A DNA stretch of 22,973 nt, from assembly GCA_964516325.1 (NCBI GenBank), contig CAZFAP010000067.1:1-22973 (forward strand), given 5' to 3'. Source of the DNA: CAZFAP01 sp964516325 (lineage in GTDB: Bacteria; Auribacterota; JABMQX01). The translations under genes and the position numbers were made by a program. Below the pieces are notes generated by a model. The model saw only the letters and a list, made by a program, of their open reading frames with translations, ran no database searches and was not told the DNA's origin. Below, one piece after another: positions 6,918-14,047 of the stretch (its first letter is position 1; each line of letters begins with the position of its first letter).

Positions 6918-7245
6918 ATGAGAAGGACATTCATCGTTTTCGGAAAGCTGCTGGGGTTGGTTGTCTCTTACTGGACGATTGGTGGGATCGTGTGGCTGAT
7001 CATTGCAGTATTCTCATGGCTCGGTTGGAGCGACAGCACGTGGGGCAGTTCTGGGTGGGGGCTCGGGTCGCTGGGATAGCTCGGAGTTCGTTCGCCAGTT
7101 GACGACCGGCGGCGCGGAGCTCGTTCTGGCGCTGATCCTGATATTCAGGGCAAAAGCGGTCGCACGGTTTATCGAGAAAACAAACCGCGGGCCACAACAA
7201 GCGACCCCATCGGATTGGGCCGAGCCGCCACCCGAAGCTGAGTGA
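6918..7245 (+). pseudogene. Small two-helix membrane protein, reading frame disrupted
   Basis: The ORF from ATG 6918 has an excellent ribosome binding site (GGAGGGGAG) and encodes 53 residues with one strong membrane helix (about residues 13-35), ending in a Gly/Ser/Trp-rich tail at the TAG 7077-7079. In another frame, directly continuing to the TGA at 7243-7245, is a segment with a second hydrophobic helix (GGAELVLALILIFRAKAVARF) and a Pro-rich acidic tail. Together they look like one protein of about 108 residues with two membrane helices, split by a frameshift in the G-rich stretch near 7040-7075. A sequencing error, true decay or two separate small genes are all possible. Confidence 0.4.
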
Positions 7246-7330
7246 TCGGCGCCGCGCCGCTTGAAAACGAGCTTTCTCACAGAACACACCTTCCAGAATC
7301 TTATGAATATCGAGCCGAACGAGGAGGCAG

Positions 7331-7472
7331 TCAGCGGCCCGATTTCGCGGCGTGCATCTTTTCATGGGCGCGGGAGGCCTGGAGGCAGAAGGCTTCGAGG
7401 CGGGCTTCGATGAGTTGAGGGAACGGGGTTGCCGTCGGTCTCGGTCGAAACAGAGGGAAGCGCACCGATTGG
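7331..7472 (-). pseudogene. Displaced copy of the giant activase gene 3' end
   Basis: This stretch is a direct repeat of 8050-8172, the coding end of the giant activase gene. Positions 7375-7423 are identical to 8078-8126 (49 of 49), and similarity continues more weakly on both sides. Read on the minus strand with a one-base correction near 7425, it encodes FPQLIEARLEAFCLQASRAH then EKMHAAKSGR and a TGA at 7333-7331. It therefore carries its own natural-looking C-terminus and stop, unlike the intact gene whose end reads EKMLHAHSPARSQEII. It looks like an older tail cut off from its gene by insertion of the nucleotidyltransferase segment. Confidence 0.75.
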
Positions 7473-7494
7473 TGGAAGGGACACAGCGGCGGTG

Positions 7495-8019
7495 CTATTC
7501 AAGTTCCTTGCGGACCTCGGGCGGAAGGGATTTCTCCAGGGAGGGGATGGCTTCGACCAATCGGATTATGTCGCTGAGGTCCTTCAGCCTCTTGCTCTGG
7601 CGACGTTCTTCGTCTTGATATGCCCAAATCTTGCCCTGGAGTACGTCTGCGGCATCCGCCACTCGCATTCGGTAACCAAGCACCTCCCTCTCCTCTGACC
7701 GGGAAACAAAGGCTTGGTAGCAGGGATCCGTCTGTAGTTGAATTCGCAAATCAGAGTCGGTGCTTGTCAGGTTTATGCTGCTCTCGAAGCGCTCGATTTT
7801 TAACCCCTGGCTCTCTGCCACGGACAGCACTTTGTCAATGTTCTCCGACGCGACAACAATGTCGAGGTCGAGGCTAACGACCGGCTCGGCATAGGCATTC
7901 ACGGCTAACCCGCCAACCACGCAATATGCGGAGCGAGTCTCCGCCAGGATGTTCAGGAGCACCTGGAGGATATCCCTTTTCCCATTCGCCACTGCATTCA
8001 TGAACGCTTTGCCTGTCAT
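7495..8019 (-). CDS. Nucleotidyltransferase-fold protein (AbiEii/MNT-like)
   Basis: A 174-residue protein of the polymerase-beta-like nucleotidyltransferase superfamily. The fold signature is a GG turn (residues 36-37, in YCVVGGLAVNAYAE) followed by the metal-binding pair DLD (51-53, in VVSLDLDIVV). The C-terminal helix set with LQGKIWAYQDEERRQSKRLKDLSDIIRL (broken here: LQGKIWAY, QDEERRQSKRLKD, LSDIIRL) is typical of predicted cytoplasmic nucleotidyltransferases of the DUF6036/AbiEii type. The substrate is unknown; relatives act as toxins or modify toxins and tRNA. The ATG at 8019 overlaps the giant activase stop as ATGA, so it is coupled to that gene. No HEPN or AbiEi-like partner is adjacent. 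It is flanked by a direct repeat, suggesting recent arrival. Confidence 0.7.
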   Translation of the reverse strand: MTGKAFMNAVANGKRDILQVLLNILAETRSAYCVVGGLAVNAYAEPVVSLDLDIVVASENIDKVLSVAESQGLKIERFESSINLTSTDSDLRIQLQTDPCYQAFVSRSEEREVLGYRMRVADAADVLQGKIWAYQDEERRQSKRLKDLSDIIRLVEAIPSLEKSLPPEVRKELE

Positions 8020-11000
8020 ATTATTTCCTGTGAGCGTGCCGGGGAGTGGGCGTGCAGCATTTTTTCGTGGGCGCGAGAGGCCTGGAGGCAGAAGGCTTCG
8101 AGGCGGGCTTCGATGAGTTGAGGGAATGGGTTGCCGTCGGTCTCGATGGAAAGGAAAGGAAGCGGGCCGGTTCCGTCCAGGTGCAAAAGTCTTTCCCCGT
8201 CTGGCGTTGCCATGCGTTTTCCTTCGACTGTCATCGCCTCAGAGAGGATTGCCTCCGCGACTCTCGACGGCATGCAGCCGAAGGGGCCGATTGAAATCAC
8301 TCCGCACGCCGTGTGCAGAATCTCGCGCAGCGCCAGCCCCACTGTCAGAAGAGCCTCACCCCTCAGCCGCGGGTCAATCAGCCGCCGGGCAAAAGCGAAC
8401 GTGCGTCCGACGTCGGTCATCTCGAGGTGATACAGGCCAGACTTCGCGAGGATTTCCTTGATTTCGCATTCATACCGGTTCTGGAACCATCGCCGGATCG
8501 CCAATTTCATCCTACCGGTTCTGGTGAGTTCCCTTCCCCAGAGTCCACGCTTGATAAGGTAATCAACGTACCATACCCATTCGTTGATCGGCGCCACCCT
8601 CGTCACAAATTCTCTTTCGGCGAACCAGTCCGTAAGCCCCCGACGCGAAAGCCGGTCTCGCCTGACGTAGATTTCGCCGATGATGGCGACCTGTTTTGCT
8701 TCGTCGAGAGCGTACTTCAGGGGGATCGTCGAGAGGCACGATGAGCTGGCTTCGAGAGCGCCGTAGATTCTCTTTGAATCCCCTGTTCCGAGTGCCACAA
8801 GAACGCTCTTCCATTCCGCCGCAAATGTTTTCAGCGCTTCCTCTCTGTCCACGGCAAGGGCGTTGAGCACCGACCTCATATCGTCCATGACATCGGCGAT
8901 GACGATGGCTTTCCACACCGACCGCGTGAAACTGTGCCCGAAGCCGCTATAGCTGTCCTCGTTGGTGAGAGAGAGGACCGCGACATCCTCGATCCCTTCT
9001 TTCCGAATGAGGTTTCTCAGGAAGACGCTGTACTGCCCGAAGCGGCACGGTCCCGACGAGGTGGGCATGAAATAGACCACCACCTCTTCCGGTTTCTTCT
9101 CCTCCTTGACGTACCCCAGAAGGCTGCCCGTCGTCAGTTGGAGCGGCAGACATTCCTTGCAATTGGTGTTTGCCCTGCCGATTTTCAGGACAGCCTCGTC
9201 CGGTTCAGGGAGCGCCACTGCCCTGATGTTCAAATGATTCATTACCGCGGCGACTGCCTGCGTACTGAGGTCGCCCATGGACGGCAGGAGCATACGGACA
9301 TTTCGGTGCCGGAGCGGGTACGTTCTTCCCCTCGAACAGACGCTGTAGCTGTCTTTTCCGTCGTGGACAACAGTGGCAGGCTGGAACGGCTTGATTTTTT
9401 CGACGACTTTCTCCTCCTTCTCAAGCTCGCGAAATCTGCGCACCACGTCAAGAAAAGCATCCACGCGGGTGTCGAGGCCGGCGTCGGCGGTGTGGTCGTC
9501 CAGCTCGAGCACTACCGACGGTTTGATCCCCATGATGTCGCGGAAATACGTGATGACGAAGGAATCTGGACCGCAACTGAAATTGCTGACGAAGGCGGCA
9601 AAAAGCTGCGGGTGCTTTTTGACGAGACTCGCCGCCTTCAAAATCATCTTCCCTCTCGCCCAGAACATTTCCCTGTCGCAAGGCTCCTGTTCAAACGGGA
9701 GGGCATCGAAAGGAATCACCGGGATGCCTCTGGAGGCGAATTTGCGGGGAATGCCCATGTTCGCTTCGCCCGCAAAGGCGTTGTAGGGGCGACCGAAAAG
9801 GACTACCGCGAAGCGGGACGGGGCTTTCTCCAGTTCACGCAGCGCCTCTTCTCCCAATCGCTTCACTGCGTCGAGAAATGCCTGCTGGTTCTCGCAAGCG
9901 ATCTCGTAGGCTCGGGCCGACTCTCTCCTCCCAAATCCCAACCGCTTTCCGATGCGGACGAAGTCCTCGCGCGCGCCTTCCAAGCCATTCTCGAACGTCA
10001 GCACGGGAGATAACACTCTGGTCTTCCCCAGAGCCTTTCCAAAGGCGGTTCGGAGGTAATAAGGTTCCCCCTGGACGAAGACGCAAGTGGTTCTGTGCCC
10101 TTCGGCGTTCTTGACCTCCAGACCAAGCACGTGAGGCAGAAAGATGTAGTCCACGCCTTTGTCGAGGAGGTCCTGGAAGAAGCCGTGCGAAATATCAACC
10201 GGGTAGCAGAACGCGGAGCCTTTCCGGTCTATGCCTTCCGGAGAGACTCTCGTCGGCAGAACAACCTTCATCCCCAGAGCCGAGAAGAAGTTTGAGTAGA
10301 GCGGGAAAAATGTGTTCGTCAAAAACGACTTGCTTAATCCGACGCTCTTCGCCTTCTCGCCCCGCTCATCTTGGCGAGCAGTATATTTCTCGAACACGAG
10401 GTCTTGCCTCTGGGTGACCAAGTCGAGCTGAGCGGCGTCAATATCGAGGTGGTGGCGCGTGTTGTAATAGCGGTTGCAGGCGCCTCCGAACGGGTACTTT
10501 TCCCCTGCTATCTCGACGGTAATAATCTGGCACTTGCGGTCGCATTTCTCTTTCCCTCCCTGGCACTCGAATCGCCGCCCATACTGCACTTCTCTCGCCG
10601 CAAGCTCCGCGAGACCAAACTGCTGCTCGTCGAGGAGTCCGAGCTTCATTCGTCTTTTCACCTCGAGCGCCACGCCAAAGGCGCCCATCAAGCCCGGCTC
10701 CGGGGGGACAATCACTTCTTTGCCTGTGAGCGACGCCATTGCGATAGGGACCGCGCGGTTGTAGCAGACTCCTCCCTGCATGAAGAGCTTCTTCCCGACG
10801 GGGCGGCTTCCCTTGACGCGGTTGCTGTAATTCATGCAGATCGAATAAACGAGCCCGGCGACGATGTCCTGTCGCTTGATCCCTTCCTGAGCGGCGGTCT
10901 TGATGTCGCTGTTGATGAAGGCGGCGCACTGGTCGTTGAAGTTCGGCGGATTCTCGCCCCGAATGGCGATTTCGGCGATTTCCGTGACCTCGATTCCGAG

Positions 11001-12323
11001 GGTTTCCTTCGCAGCTTCTTCGAGAAAGGAGCCAGTCCCCGCGGAGCACGCTTCATTCATCGCGTAATCGCAGGGAACGCCGTTAACGAGATAGGTGTAC
11101 TTTGCGTCCTGACCGCCGATTTCGAAGATCGTGTCCACGTCCTCATCGAAATAGACCGCGGCGGTCGCATGGGCGATGATTTCGTTGATGATTCCTTCTG
11201 TGAGGGCATGGAGACCGGCGATCTGCCGACCGGACCCGGTTACGCCGAGACCCACAATCCCGATTTTCTCTGTGATTTGCCGAGCGAGCTCCGCGTAGCA
11301 CTCCCGGGAGGCAGCGACCGGGTTTCCGTTCGTCCGGAGGTAGATGGAGCCGAGAATGGCATCGTCCGCCTCGCGCATGACGATGGCTTTCGTGGTGGTT
11401 GACCCCACGTCGAGTCCGATGATGCATCGGTCTCCGTCGCGGGCCTTACCGCGGTCCATTTGCTTGAACGATACTCGCCCCTCGAATTCCCTCAGCGGCG
11501 GAAGGAATGTGAAAGAAGACCCTTTCCCCGCAAAAAGACGGTCGTAACCGGGGAAGCCTTCCACCTTGTTTTCCATCGCCCAGAGTGCTGCCCCGACGGC
11601 CTCAAAGTACGCCGCGCAGTCGGGCGCCTCGACGTGCGGAATTTCCTTTTTGAGAAAATGCGTGAGGACAGGATTCTGAGCCACCCCGCCGACGAGGAGG
11701 ATGCTGCTGTGCTCGACGTGGGCGAGTAGCTCCAGAACCTTCTTCGCCATCATCCCGCACAGACCGGCAGTGACGTTCCCCTTTGGCTCTCCGACGTTGA
11801 GGGCATGGGTGCAATCGCTTTTGCAGAATACGGAGCACCGTCCGGTGACCTTCCTGGGCGTAGCTGTCAGGCCCAGTTCGACCGCCTCCTCTATTGAAAG
11901 ATTCATCCGGCGAATCTGCTGGAGGAAGAATTCGCCCGTGCCGGAGGCGCACTTGTTGCCAGTGTGGACGCTCATGATTCTGCGGTTCTGGTCAAGGGCA
12001 TAAACCATGAACGTCTCGCCGCCCGCACTGACGATGGCGTTATAGTGCTTCCCCGGCTCCGCAGCGAATTCGAAAGCCCGCTCCACTGCTTCCGGTTCGG
12101 TGATCGTGGGGAGGTTGACATAATGGCGGAACTTTCGGCCGGTCGCCACGACGATGTCTTCGGAACTCAGCCCCATCCCCCTCAAAGCAGCGGCGAGGAC
12201 CTCCCTCGGATTCCCCTCGTGAGCCTTCACGAACGAGGAGACAATCTTCCCCCTGCCGTCCTCACGGCACATCTCCACGACTTTGACCGTTGAAGCCCCC
12301 AGGCAAACCCCAATGTATCTCAT
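8016..12323 (-). CDS. Giant acyl-CoA dehydratase activase / COG3580-COG3581-type fusion
   Basis: About 1435 residues. In order: a first BadF/BadG/BcrA/BcrD-type ATPase domain (about 4-260) with GNKCASGTGEFF near 125-136 and an extra Cys set (GRCSVFCKSDC); a second, better conserved ATPase domain (about 303-560) with GLDVGSTTTKAIV, EIGGQDAKY (404-412), NEACSAGTGSFLEEA and NDQCAAFINSD; a Cys-rich link (C589, C596, C600, C618); a DUF2229/COG3580 region (about 665-970, LFGRPYNAF, SNFSCGPDSF); and a COG3581 region (about 1005-1420, TNCKECLPLQ, SGPCRFGQY). Such ATPases use ATP to push a low-potential electron into an iron-sulfur dehydratase or double-cubane reductase; here activator and acceptor are fused. 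ATG 12323 has GGA upstream; TTG 12332 is an alternative. Lies downstream of the DUF362 gene. Confidence 0.85.
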   Translation of the reverse strand: MRYIGVCLGASTVKVVEMCREDGRGKIVSSFVKAHEGNPREVLAAALRGMGLSSEDIVVATGRKFRHYVNLPTITEPEAVERAFEFAAEPGKHYNAIVSAGGETFMVYALDQNRRIMSVHTGNKCASGTGEFFLQQIRRMNLSIEEAVELGLTATPRKVTGRCSVFCKSDCTHALNVGEPKGNVTAGLCGMMAKKVLELLAHVEHSSILLVGGVAQNPVLTHFLKKEIPHVEAPDCAAYFEAVGAALWAMENKVEGFPGYDRLFAGKGSSFTFLPPLREFEGRVSFKQMDRGKARDGDRCIIGLDVGSTTTKAIVMREADDAILGSIYLRTNGNPVAASRECYAELARQITEKIGIVGLGVTGSGRQIAGLHALTEGIINEIIAHATAAVYFDEDVDTIFEIGGQDAKYTYLVNGVPCDYAMNEACSAGTGSFLEEAAKETLGIEVTEIAEIAIRGENPPNFNDQCAAFINSDIKTAAQEGIKRQDIVAGLVYSICMNYSNRVKGSRPVGKKLFMQGGVCYNRAVPIAMASLTGKEVIVPPEPGLMGAFGVALEVKRRMKLGLLDEQQFGLAELAAREVQYGRRFECQGGKEKCDRKCQIITVEIAGEKYPFGGACNRYYNTRHHLDIDAAQLDLVTQRQDLVFEKYTARQDERGEKAKSVGLSKSFLTNTFFPLYSNFFSALGMKVVLPTRVSPEGIDRKGSAFCYPVDISHGFFQDLLDKGVDYIFLPHVLGLEVKNAEGHRTTCVFVQGEPYYLRTAFGKALGKTRVLSPVLTFENGLEGAREDFVRIGKRLGFGRRESARAYEIACENQQAFLDAVKRLGEEALRELEKAPSRFAVVLFGRPYNAFAGEANMGIPRKFASRGIPVIPFDALPFEQEPCDREMFWARGKMILKAASLVKKHPQLFAAFVSNFSCGPDSFVITYFRDIMGIKPSVVLELDDHTADAGLDTRVDAFLDVVRRFRELEKEEKVVEKIKPFQPATVVHDGKDSYSVCSRGRTYPLRHRNVRMLLPSMGDLSTQAVAAVMNHLNIRAVALPEPDEAVLKIGRANTNCKECLPLQLTTGSLLGYVKEEKKPEEVVVYFMPTSSGPCRFGQYSVFLRNLIRKEGIEDVAVLSLTNEDSYSGFGHSFTRSVWKAIVIADVMDDMRSVLNALAVDREEALKTFAAEWKSVLVALGTGDSKRIYGALEASSSCLSTIPLKYALDEAKQVAIIGEIYVRRDRLSRRGLTDWFAEREFVTRVAPINEWVWYVDYLIKRGLWGRELTRTGRMKLAIRRWFQNRYECEIKEILAKSGLYHLEMTDVGRTFAFARRLIDPRLRGEALLTVGLALREILHTACGVISIGPFGCMPSRVAEAILSEAMTVEGKRMATPDGERLLHLDGTGPLPFLSIETDGNPFPQLIEARLEAFCLQASRAHEKMLHAHSPARSQEII
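8050..8172 (-). repeat. Intact-gene copy of the direct repeat
   Basis: Partner of 7331-7472. It contains the 49-base identical core (8078-8126) and encodes the last 35 or so residues of the giant activase. The two copies are in the same orientation, about 703 bases apart, and bracket the nucleotidyltransferase gene. Confidence 0.75.
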
Positions 12324-12366
12324 CGCTTCCAATCCGCGGTACGTTGAGCGTTCTTTCCTTACCGGC

Positions 12367-13452
12367 TTACTCCACCTCCACCAACCGATACTTCTTGCTT
12401 CCCAGGCCTCGGCGTTCCAAAGCGTTGACCTGGACGTACGGGTCCTTACGGTGCACCTTCTCGAGGAAATGTTTCCCTTTCATCAACTTCCGCCCTCTGG
12501 GAAGGGTTCCCTCAATAAAGTTCTCCGTCTTAATCGCTTTCAAAGAGGCCGTCTCAATCGCCACGAGGTCGTCCGACATCAGGATTCCGATGTCGGGAAC
12601 CATCGCCGGGAACGAAAAGCCCCAGCAATCGCAGATGTAGGCAATGTGGGTCAGGAAGTTGATGTACAGGACGCTGCCCGGCTTGAAGGTTTTCAGGACG
12701 GTATCCGTTGACAGCGCCATCGCCTCCTGGAAATCCGCATACCCGCTCATGTCCATTTTGATCGCCTCCTGCGGGCAGGCGTTCACGCAGTGCTGGCAGA
12801 ATACGCAGTCATGATACTCGATGAAATAGCGGTTGTTCTTATCAAATTTGTTGGCGCCATATCGGCAGGCGCGGATGCACAGCTCGCAGTGGGTGCAGAG
12901 TTCTTCGTCCCATTCCAGCCCCCAGCCTATCGAATGAATGTCCATTTTCGTTTTCTGCGTAACACATCCCATGGCGACGTTTTTGCAGGCGCCGCCGTAC
13001 GCGCAGTGCCCATGCCCTTTCACGTGGGACAAGTCTATCAACACGTCCGCGTCGTGAATTTCGCCAGCAACCTGGATTTCTTTCAACGTCCGGAAGTTGA
13101 CCTTCTTGCTGTAGAAGTATTTGTCGTGGAAGCCAGTAACCGGAACGATGGGCGCTCCGAGGGTTTCTGCCGTGTATCCCCGCCTCATGGCGTCGCGGAC
13201 GTTCTGTGGGCCGTCTGTGACGAACACGTCACCGCCCGCTTGCTTCAACCTGGCAACCAGCGTCCCGACAAAGATTGGATGGATCGTCGTGTGGACGATG
13301 TTCAATCCGACGTGCATCTTCACCGCGACGGATTTCCGCTCGACGATGCTTTTGAGCGGAAACTTATCCAGCATCCTTTCGAACTTCGCAGGCAGTGTTG
13401 CAGACGCTTCCAGCCTCTCTACGCTCGTGGAAGCGAAGTAAACAATCGGCAT
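12367..13452 (-). CDS. DUF362 domain 4Fe-4S ferredoxin protein
   Basis: A 361-residue cytoplasmic iron-sulfur protein. The N-terminal two thirds follow the DUF362 pattern (VAVKMHVGLN at 42-51, FVTDGPQ at 77-83, DVLIDLSHVKGHGHCAYGGACKN broken at about 136-158 with conserved His and Cys). Two 4Fe-4S ferredoxin motifs follow: CTHCELCIRAC (186-196) and CVFCQHCVNAC (216-226). It is likely an electron donor; being directly upstream (43 bases) of the giant activase on the same strand, it may feed electrons to it. The start at ATG 13452 is preferred because AAGGACGG precedes it and family members begin about there; an ATG at 13503 would add 17 atypical residues. A good promoter lies at 13546-13574. 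Confidence 0.82.
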   Translation of the reverse strand: MPIVYFASTSVERLEASATLPAKFERMLDKFPLKSIVERKSVAVKMHVGLNIVHTTIHPIFVGTLVARLKQAGGDVFVTDGPQNVRDAMRRGYTAETLGAPIVPVTGFHDKYFYSKKVNFRTLKEIQVAGEIHDADVLIDLSHVKGHGHCAYGGACKNVAMGCVTQKTKMDIHSIGWGLEWDEELCTHCELCIRACRYGANKFDKNNRYFIEYHDCVFCQHCVNACPQEAIKMDMSGYADFQEAMALSTDTVLKTFKPGSVLYINFLTHIAYICDCWGFSFPAMVPDIGILMSDDLVAIETASLKAIKTENFIEGTLPRGRKLMKGKHFLEKVHRKDPYVQVNALERRGLGSKKYRLVEVE

Positions 13453-13545
13453 TTCACCGTCCTTTTCGGGTTGGCTTTGTGTGCGTCCCAGCGACTCAAG
13501 CATGAAGACGCCTCTCCGTCCAAGAATCTTGTGGAACAGTTTGCT

Positions 13546-13574
13546 ATTTTAGCTTCGTCGAGTCGGTTTCTCAA
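13546..13574 (-). promoter_or_regulatory. Sigma70-like promoter for the DUF362-activase operon
   Basis: On the minus strand TTGAGA (13574-13569) and TAAAAT (13551-13546) are separated by exactly 17 bases, about 94 bases before the ATG at 13452. The -35 lies in the loop of a perfect 6-bp palindrome, TCGGTT-TCTC-AACCGA (13563-13578), which could be an operator. Confidence 0.55.
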
Positions 13575-13588
13575 CCGATTTTCGCGCT

Positions 13589-13605
13589 GTGAGGTAATGC
13601 CTCAC
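13589..13605. promoter_or_regulatory. Palindrome upstream of the DUF362 promoter
   Basis: GTGAGG-TAATG-CCTCAC is a perfect 6-bp inverted repeat 15 bases upstream of the -35. It could be a regulator binding site or a small hairpin; no regulator is identified. Confidence 0.3.
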
Positions 13606-13673
13606 TTACGGGTGGTCGGGGCGTTGGTGTTGACCCACAGGGGGCGCGAAGAACGCCGGGAAGGGGGAGAGTT

Positions 13674-13703
13674 GGACAGGATGAACAGGATGTACGGGAT
13701 TGA
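13674..13703 (+). repeat. ACAGGAT-type repeat, half copy
   Basis: GGACAGGATGAACAGGATG followed by TACGGGATTGAC matches the left arm of the palindromic repeat at 3892-3948 and the coding copy at 2387-2410. Confidence 0.55.
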
Positions 13704-13794
13704 CACGACGGTGGGTTGCATCCCCCGAGGCGGTCGGAGGTGTGCCCCCGGGACACGGGTCCCGCCAAAGGCGGGGCAAGTCACAATCAGGAGT

Positions 13795-13820
13795 CCTCTG
13801 CGTCCTCTGCGCTCTCCACG
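13795..13820 (+). repeat. CTCTGCGTCCTCTGCG repeat
   Basis: An internally repeated short string (CCTCTGCG-TCCTCTGCG-CTCTCC) of a kind I recall as recurring between genes in environmental bacterial genomes. Only one clear copy is seen in this window. Confidence 0.4.
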
Positions 13821-13860
13821 GTGAGTCCCCCCGTGACTGAGGGATTACGCTGTAAGAAGG

Positions 13861-13889
13861 AACCGCAGGTGAACGCGGAGGCACGACGG
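13861..13889 (-). repeat. Degenerate inverted copy of the 1776-1806 repeat
   Basis: AACCGCAGGTGAACGCGGAG and the following nine bases align with the reverse complement of 1776-1806 at about 21 of 29 positions. Confidence 0.4.
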
Positions 13890-13925
13890 CAGGACAGCGC
13901 TTGGAACAGAGCAGAAGCGTTCTGT

Positions 13926-13954
13926 TTGACCGCAGGAGGAGCTTTTCCTATCAT
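13926..13954 (+). promoter_or_regulatory. Sigma70-like promoter for the GT2 gene
   Basis: TTGACC (13926-13931), a 17-base spacer and TATCAT (13949-13954), ending 93 bases before the GT2 ATG at 14048. It is the best-matching promoter in the window. Confidence 0.6.
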
Positions 13955-13958
13955 ATCG

Positions 13959-14032
13959 CGGGCATAAGCCCGAAAAGTGCGAGCCCTCTCCGGGAGGGAC
14001 GGTGACTCCCTTGCCCAATTGGATTTTCACTT
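13959..14032 (+). promoter_or_regulatory. Structured 5' leader of the GT2 gene, class unknown
   Basis: Directly after the predicted promoter the leader has CGGGC-ATAA-GCCCG (13959-13972), then CCCTC-TCCGG-GAGGG (13984-13998), enclosed by AAGTG (13975-13979) and CACTT (14028-14032). This is more helix than expected for a plain leader. I could not match it to a known riboswitch consensus, including the c-di-GMP class I aptamer. Confidence 0.3.
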
Positions 14033-14047
14033 CCCGATAGGCCAAAA

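Larger units (their letters stand above)
13453..14047. other. Divergent regulatory region with repeats
   Basis: About 600 bases between the DUF362 operon (leftwards) and the GT2 gene (rightwards). It holds a sigma70-like promoter for each direction, several small palindromes, and members of three dispersed repeat families (13674-13703, 13795-13820, 13861-13889). ORFs predicted here are short and repeat-derived; none is supported. Confidence 0.6.

Noticed and set aside
8934..10013. Plus-strand ORF of 359 codons inside the giant activase gene
   Set aside because: Shadow of a high-GC gene; the minus-strand frame has conserved motifs along its entire length.
12790..13824. Plus-strand ORF of 344 codons over the DUF362 gene
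   Set aside because: Antisense to two clear ferredoxin motifs and ends in repeat sequence.
13959..14032. c-di-GMP class I riboswitch
   Set aside because: The helices are in the right sort of place, but the conserved aptamer core could not be found in order.
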